Of a stretch of 64,000 bases of DNA, positions 62,050 to 64,000 are shown one piece after another. The stretch spans positions 62,001-126,000 of the forward strand of contig MABD01000008.1 of NCBI GenBank assembly GCA_002162955.1, written 5' to 3'. Under the pieces are notes generated by a model. The model saw nothing but the letters and a program-made list of their open reading frames with translations, searched no databases and was not told the DNA's origin. The translations under genes were made by a program, and so were the position numbers. The DNA comes from Gammaproteobacteria bacterium 45_16_T64 (GTDB lineage Bacteria > Pseudomonadota > Gammaproteobacteria > Pseudomonadales > Ketobacteraceae). Positions within the stretch are counted from its first letter, which is position 1. Each line of letters begins with the position of its first letter.

Positions 62050-63133
62050 TTTTCATCCTTAGTACAGATTCTGCTTTATCCATTCTATACTTAACGTTAT
62101 CAATTCTGCTAGTAGCACTGCTAATTGACTTTATGAATCTATCGTCATCAAATATATTTTGAAAAAGTTCCAATACGAGCACCTTGTTCTTGCGGCACCT
62201 GTCTCTATCGTCTTTGTTTAGTTTTGAGGCGGCATAAACAAAGCTATCCAATATTCCTTTGTTTAAGATTTTCCTTTCGTTTTTTGCATTTACAAAAAAA
62301 TATTCACCGAGTACTTCTTGGCAGAAATCAAGGTTTTTTTCCAATTCCCTGTATATCGAGTCTAGCTTTTTCTTGTTTAGTTTGCTAAATGTTCTAATTG
62401 AATTGTCTAGGAATTTTTTAAGGTCACTGCCTTGTGGGTATCTTGTATAACCAAAACATGAAAAAGCGAATAACCTAAGAACCATCTGTTGACACTCCAT
62501 TCTTTCATCTTTGATGTGGATGCCTCTAGGTGAAATTATTTTATCTACGGCACGCTTTAATACTTCTATAGTGTAGCCTTGATATAAGGCATGCCGAACT
62601 TCCTGTGCTTTTAGAGGTAGATTGGTTGTGTTTATTCGCTCAAATATTCGGTGCTTTACTTCGAAGGGCGTGTCAGGAGAAACAATATGTAATTGCAACT
62701 GAGAAGAATGGAAGTTTCTTATTAGGTGCCTAGGTATGGATTCAAAACCCAAGCCATTCAGTTCAGGAAAGAAGTCCATATCAGTAAGAATCAGTTTGTT
62801 GCTTTTTTCATTGTCAGTGCAAAAGCTCTTTAACGTCGATAGTCGCTGCAAACCATCGATTATTTCCCAGGCCTCGTTCTTGGCTATCTCATTAAAATAG
62901 AAGGGGGGGATTGGAAGATCAAGAAACATGGATTCGATAAATTTACTCATTCTGCTCGCTGACCAAAGGTCACTAGATCGCTGGAAATCGGTAGCTAGGT
63001 TTATTTCATTATGTTCAAGCATATCCAGTATTTGGTGGCAACTGAAATTGGCTTGTCTTACGTCAATTTCAGAAGGGTCGAATGTAAGATGTGACTCACT
63101 TACAGCTTTGTCATACAGCTCTATAAATTCCAT
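62042..63133 (-). CDS. DUF262 protein (363 aa), first gene of the three-gene operon
   Basis: The N-terminal DUF262 domain has NLATDFQRSSDLWSASRMSK, then PIPPFYFNEIAKNEAWEIID and GLQRLSTLKSFC (DGLQR in place of the usual DGQQR). The C-terminal half is helical and basic, with no HNH/DUF1524 that I can see, so it is a GmrS-like half. It leads a tight minus-strand operon with the ATPase and the colicin E3-like protein. In GmrSD the DUF262 part binds nucleotides and helps recognise modified DNA; here it may do the sensing. Confidence 0.85.
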   Translation of the reverse strand: MEFIELYDKAVSESHLTFDPSEIDVRQANFSCHQILDMLEHNEINLATDFQRSSDLWSASRMSKFIESMFLDLPIPPFYFNEIAKNEAWEIIDGLQRLSTLKSFCTDNEKSNKLILTDMDFFPELNGLGFESIPRHLIRNFHSSQLQLHIVSPDTPFEVKHRIFERINTTNLPLKAQEVRHALYQGYTIEVLKRAVDKIISPRGIHIKDERMECQQMVLRLFAFSCFGYTRYPQGSDLKKFLDNSIRTFSKLNKKKLDSIYRELEKNLDFCQEVLGEYFFVNAKNERKILNKGILDSFVYAASKLNKDDRDRCRKNKVLVLELFQNIFDDDRFIKSISSATSRIDNVKYRMDKAESVLRMKND

Positions 63134-64000
63134 CAGTAACCTGTAGCTCTTTCAAGTGACATATAGGGATGTAATCTACCAAGAAATTTGCCCTGTATGT
63201 AAAATAATTATGGGGCTCCATTTTACATAGAACCATCAATGGGTAAAGGGCTAGGTGCTCTAGCTCGAATGTTAGACTCAATTTGTTGTTTTATACTAAT
63301 TTGCTATTGTGGAGGATGCTCTTCGGCAGGTGGGCTTCAGAGTCAACCCTGGTGGTGAAATAGCGTGGGGTTCGGTACTTTTAGATTCCTATAGACCTCA
63401 GCATCAAGCAGTCTATTTCTTTGAATTCATTGGACTGTAGCTTGTAGGGGACGCTAGGTATCGGGAGTAGCGACTTTAGAACCGGCTGCCGGTTTAATTA
63501 CACTATAAGGCGGGTTCAGCGATGGTGCGTTAACCACTTGCAAGGGGCTCTCACTGAATGCGTGCCCTTTTTCGTGGAAACGCCGCACTGTTAGACGGTG
63601 ACCTTCTAAGATACCTGCCATATGTACATGGTTAAAGTGATGAATAATCATTAAGATTAATCAATCTAATAAGCCCTATAGAACAGGTGAGTCAGCAATC
63701 CACGCAATATGGATAAGGGAATCTGTGATATTATTAGGGCTGTAGGGCTAAGTTGTATTTCTATAATTGACCAACCTGGGTCGCGATAAGAATAAGGTCT
63801 TGATTACATGCAACGAAAAGGCTAAAGGACGGCGTATATTGTGGCTCTAAAGTAGCTGAGATATAAAGAATAAATAGGGTTCTGGAGGGTGTTAAATGAG
63901 GGCTGTGGATACCGGTTCTTATTGTGAACGCTACATATCCACTGTTAAATGACATGTTTCTCAGGGAGAGTGAAGTTGGAAGAATTGAGGGAAGTACGGG
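63134..64000. other. Right-end region, 867 bp, no convincing gene
   Basis: The left end should hold the promoter of the minus-strand operon. A minus-strand frame at 63454-63651 and another at 63761-63955 lack ribosome sites and family resemblance. A frame opening with GTG at 63970 after CAGGGAGA (reading MKLEELREVR) runs off the window and could be the start of a gene. Confidence 0.45.

Noticed and set aside
62042-63133. HNH/DUF1524 nuclease domain in the third DUF262 protein
   Set aside because: No IEHI or GNLTLL-type motif is present in its C-terminal half.
63454-63651. 65-codon minus-strand frame near the right end
   Set aside because: No ribosome site, no recognisable domain; listed only inside the intergenic note.
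1-64000. CRISPR array, rRNA genes or complete prophage
   Set aside because: No regularly spaced direct repeats, rRNA signatures, phage structural genes or integrase were seen.

Overview
The window looks like the chromosome of a free-living Gammaproteobacterium, probably marine and of the Cellvibrionales/Pseudomonadales type. The signs are a split class II ribonucleotide reductase (NrdJa/NrdJb), a PA1571-type small protein, pdxB, an AlaA-like aminotransferase and a gliding-motor-like ExbB/ExbD/AgmX cluster. About the first 36 kb reads as ordinary chromosome. From about 36 kb to the end it becomes an AT-richer accessory region with gene remnants, repeats, an IS30 fragment and stacked anti-phage genes.

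Region 1 (1-8.9 kb, minus strand) is one long gene cluster: two TPR lipoproteins, a small secreted protein, a TolQ/ExbB proton channel, two ExbD/TolR proteins, a TonB-like protein with an AgmX/PglI-type C-terminus, a TlpA-like thioredoxin, a membrane-anchored acidic protein and the start of another secreted TPR-type protein. It should form a proton-motive-force-driven envelope machine. Region 2 (9.3-22.2 kb) is housekeeping: fructosamine-kinase family, pdxB, NAD-kinase-like, an RlmI-like methyltransferase, an AlaA-like aminotransferase, a glutathione peroxidase followed by an OhrR-type regulator with a 26-bp palindrome upstream, tRNA-Glu with a near-consensus promoter, a DUF922 protein and nrdJa-nrdJb behind a pair of NrdR-like boxes. 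Region 3 (22.3-32.1 kb, minus strand) is envelope and signalling: an Omp85-like barrel, a porin-like barrel, two cupredoxin-like secreted proteins, each next to a transducer (one MCP, one GGDEF/EAL protein), and an FHA-CpaF ATPase without other tad genes. Region 4 (32.4-36 kb) has a small conserved-looking protein, a thioesterase and a GT-C-like membrane protein.

Region 5 (36-45 kb) is a patchwork: a truncated voltage-gated channel fragment, a frameshifted Mrr-like nuclease, a lipoprotein hydrolase, secreted proteins of unknown role, a C39-like peptidase, a complete six-helix voltage-gated channel with an unusually acidic selectivity filter, and two copies of an imperfect repeat.

Region 6 (44.6-63.1 kb) is a defence island. 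A divergent LRAT-domain/XRE pair shares a 19-bp perfect inverted repeat. Next is a type I restriction operon, hsdM-hsdS-RES-DUF262/DUF1524-DUF262-hsdR-YgjP peptidase, with overlapping or tightly spaced genes. After IS remnants comes a three-gene overlapping minus-strand operon: DUF262, an AAA/DUF3696-like ATPase, and a 293-aa protein whose last 45 residues match the catalytic layout of the colicin E3 ribosome-cutting RNase (D-x2-H-x3-E followed by G-x-H). I read this as a candidate abortive-infection system of sensor/ATPase plus ribotoxin, and it is the most interesting object in the window. The last 0.87 kb has no convincing gene.
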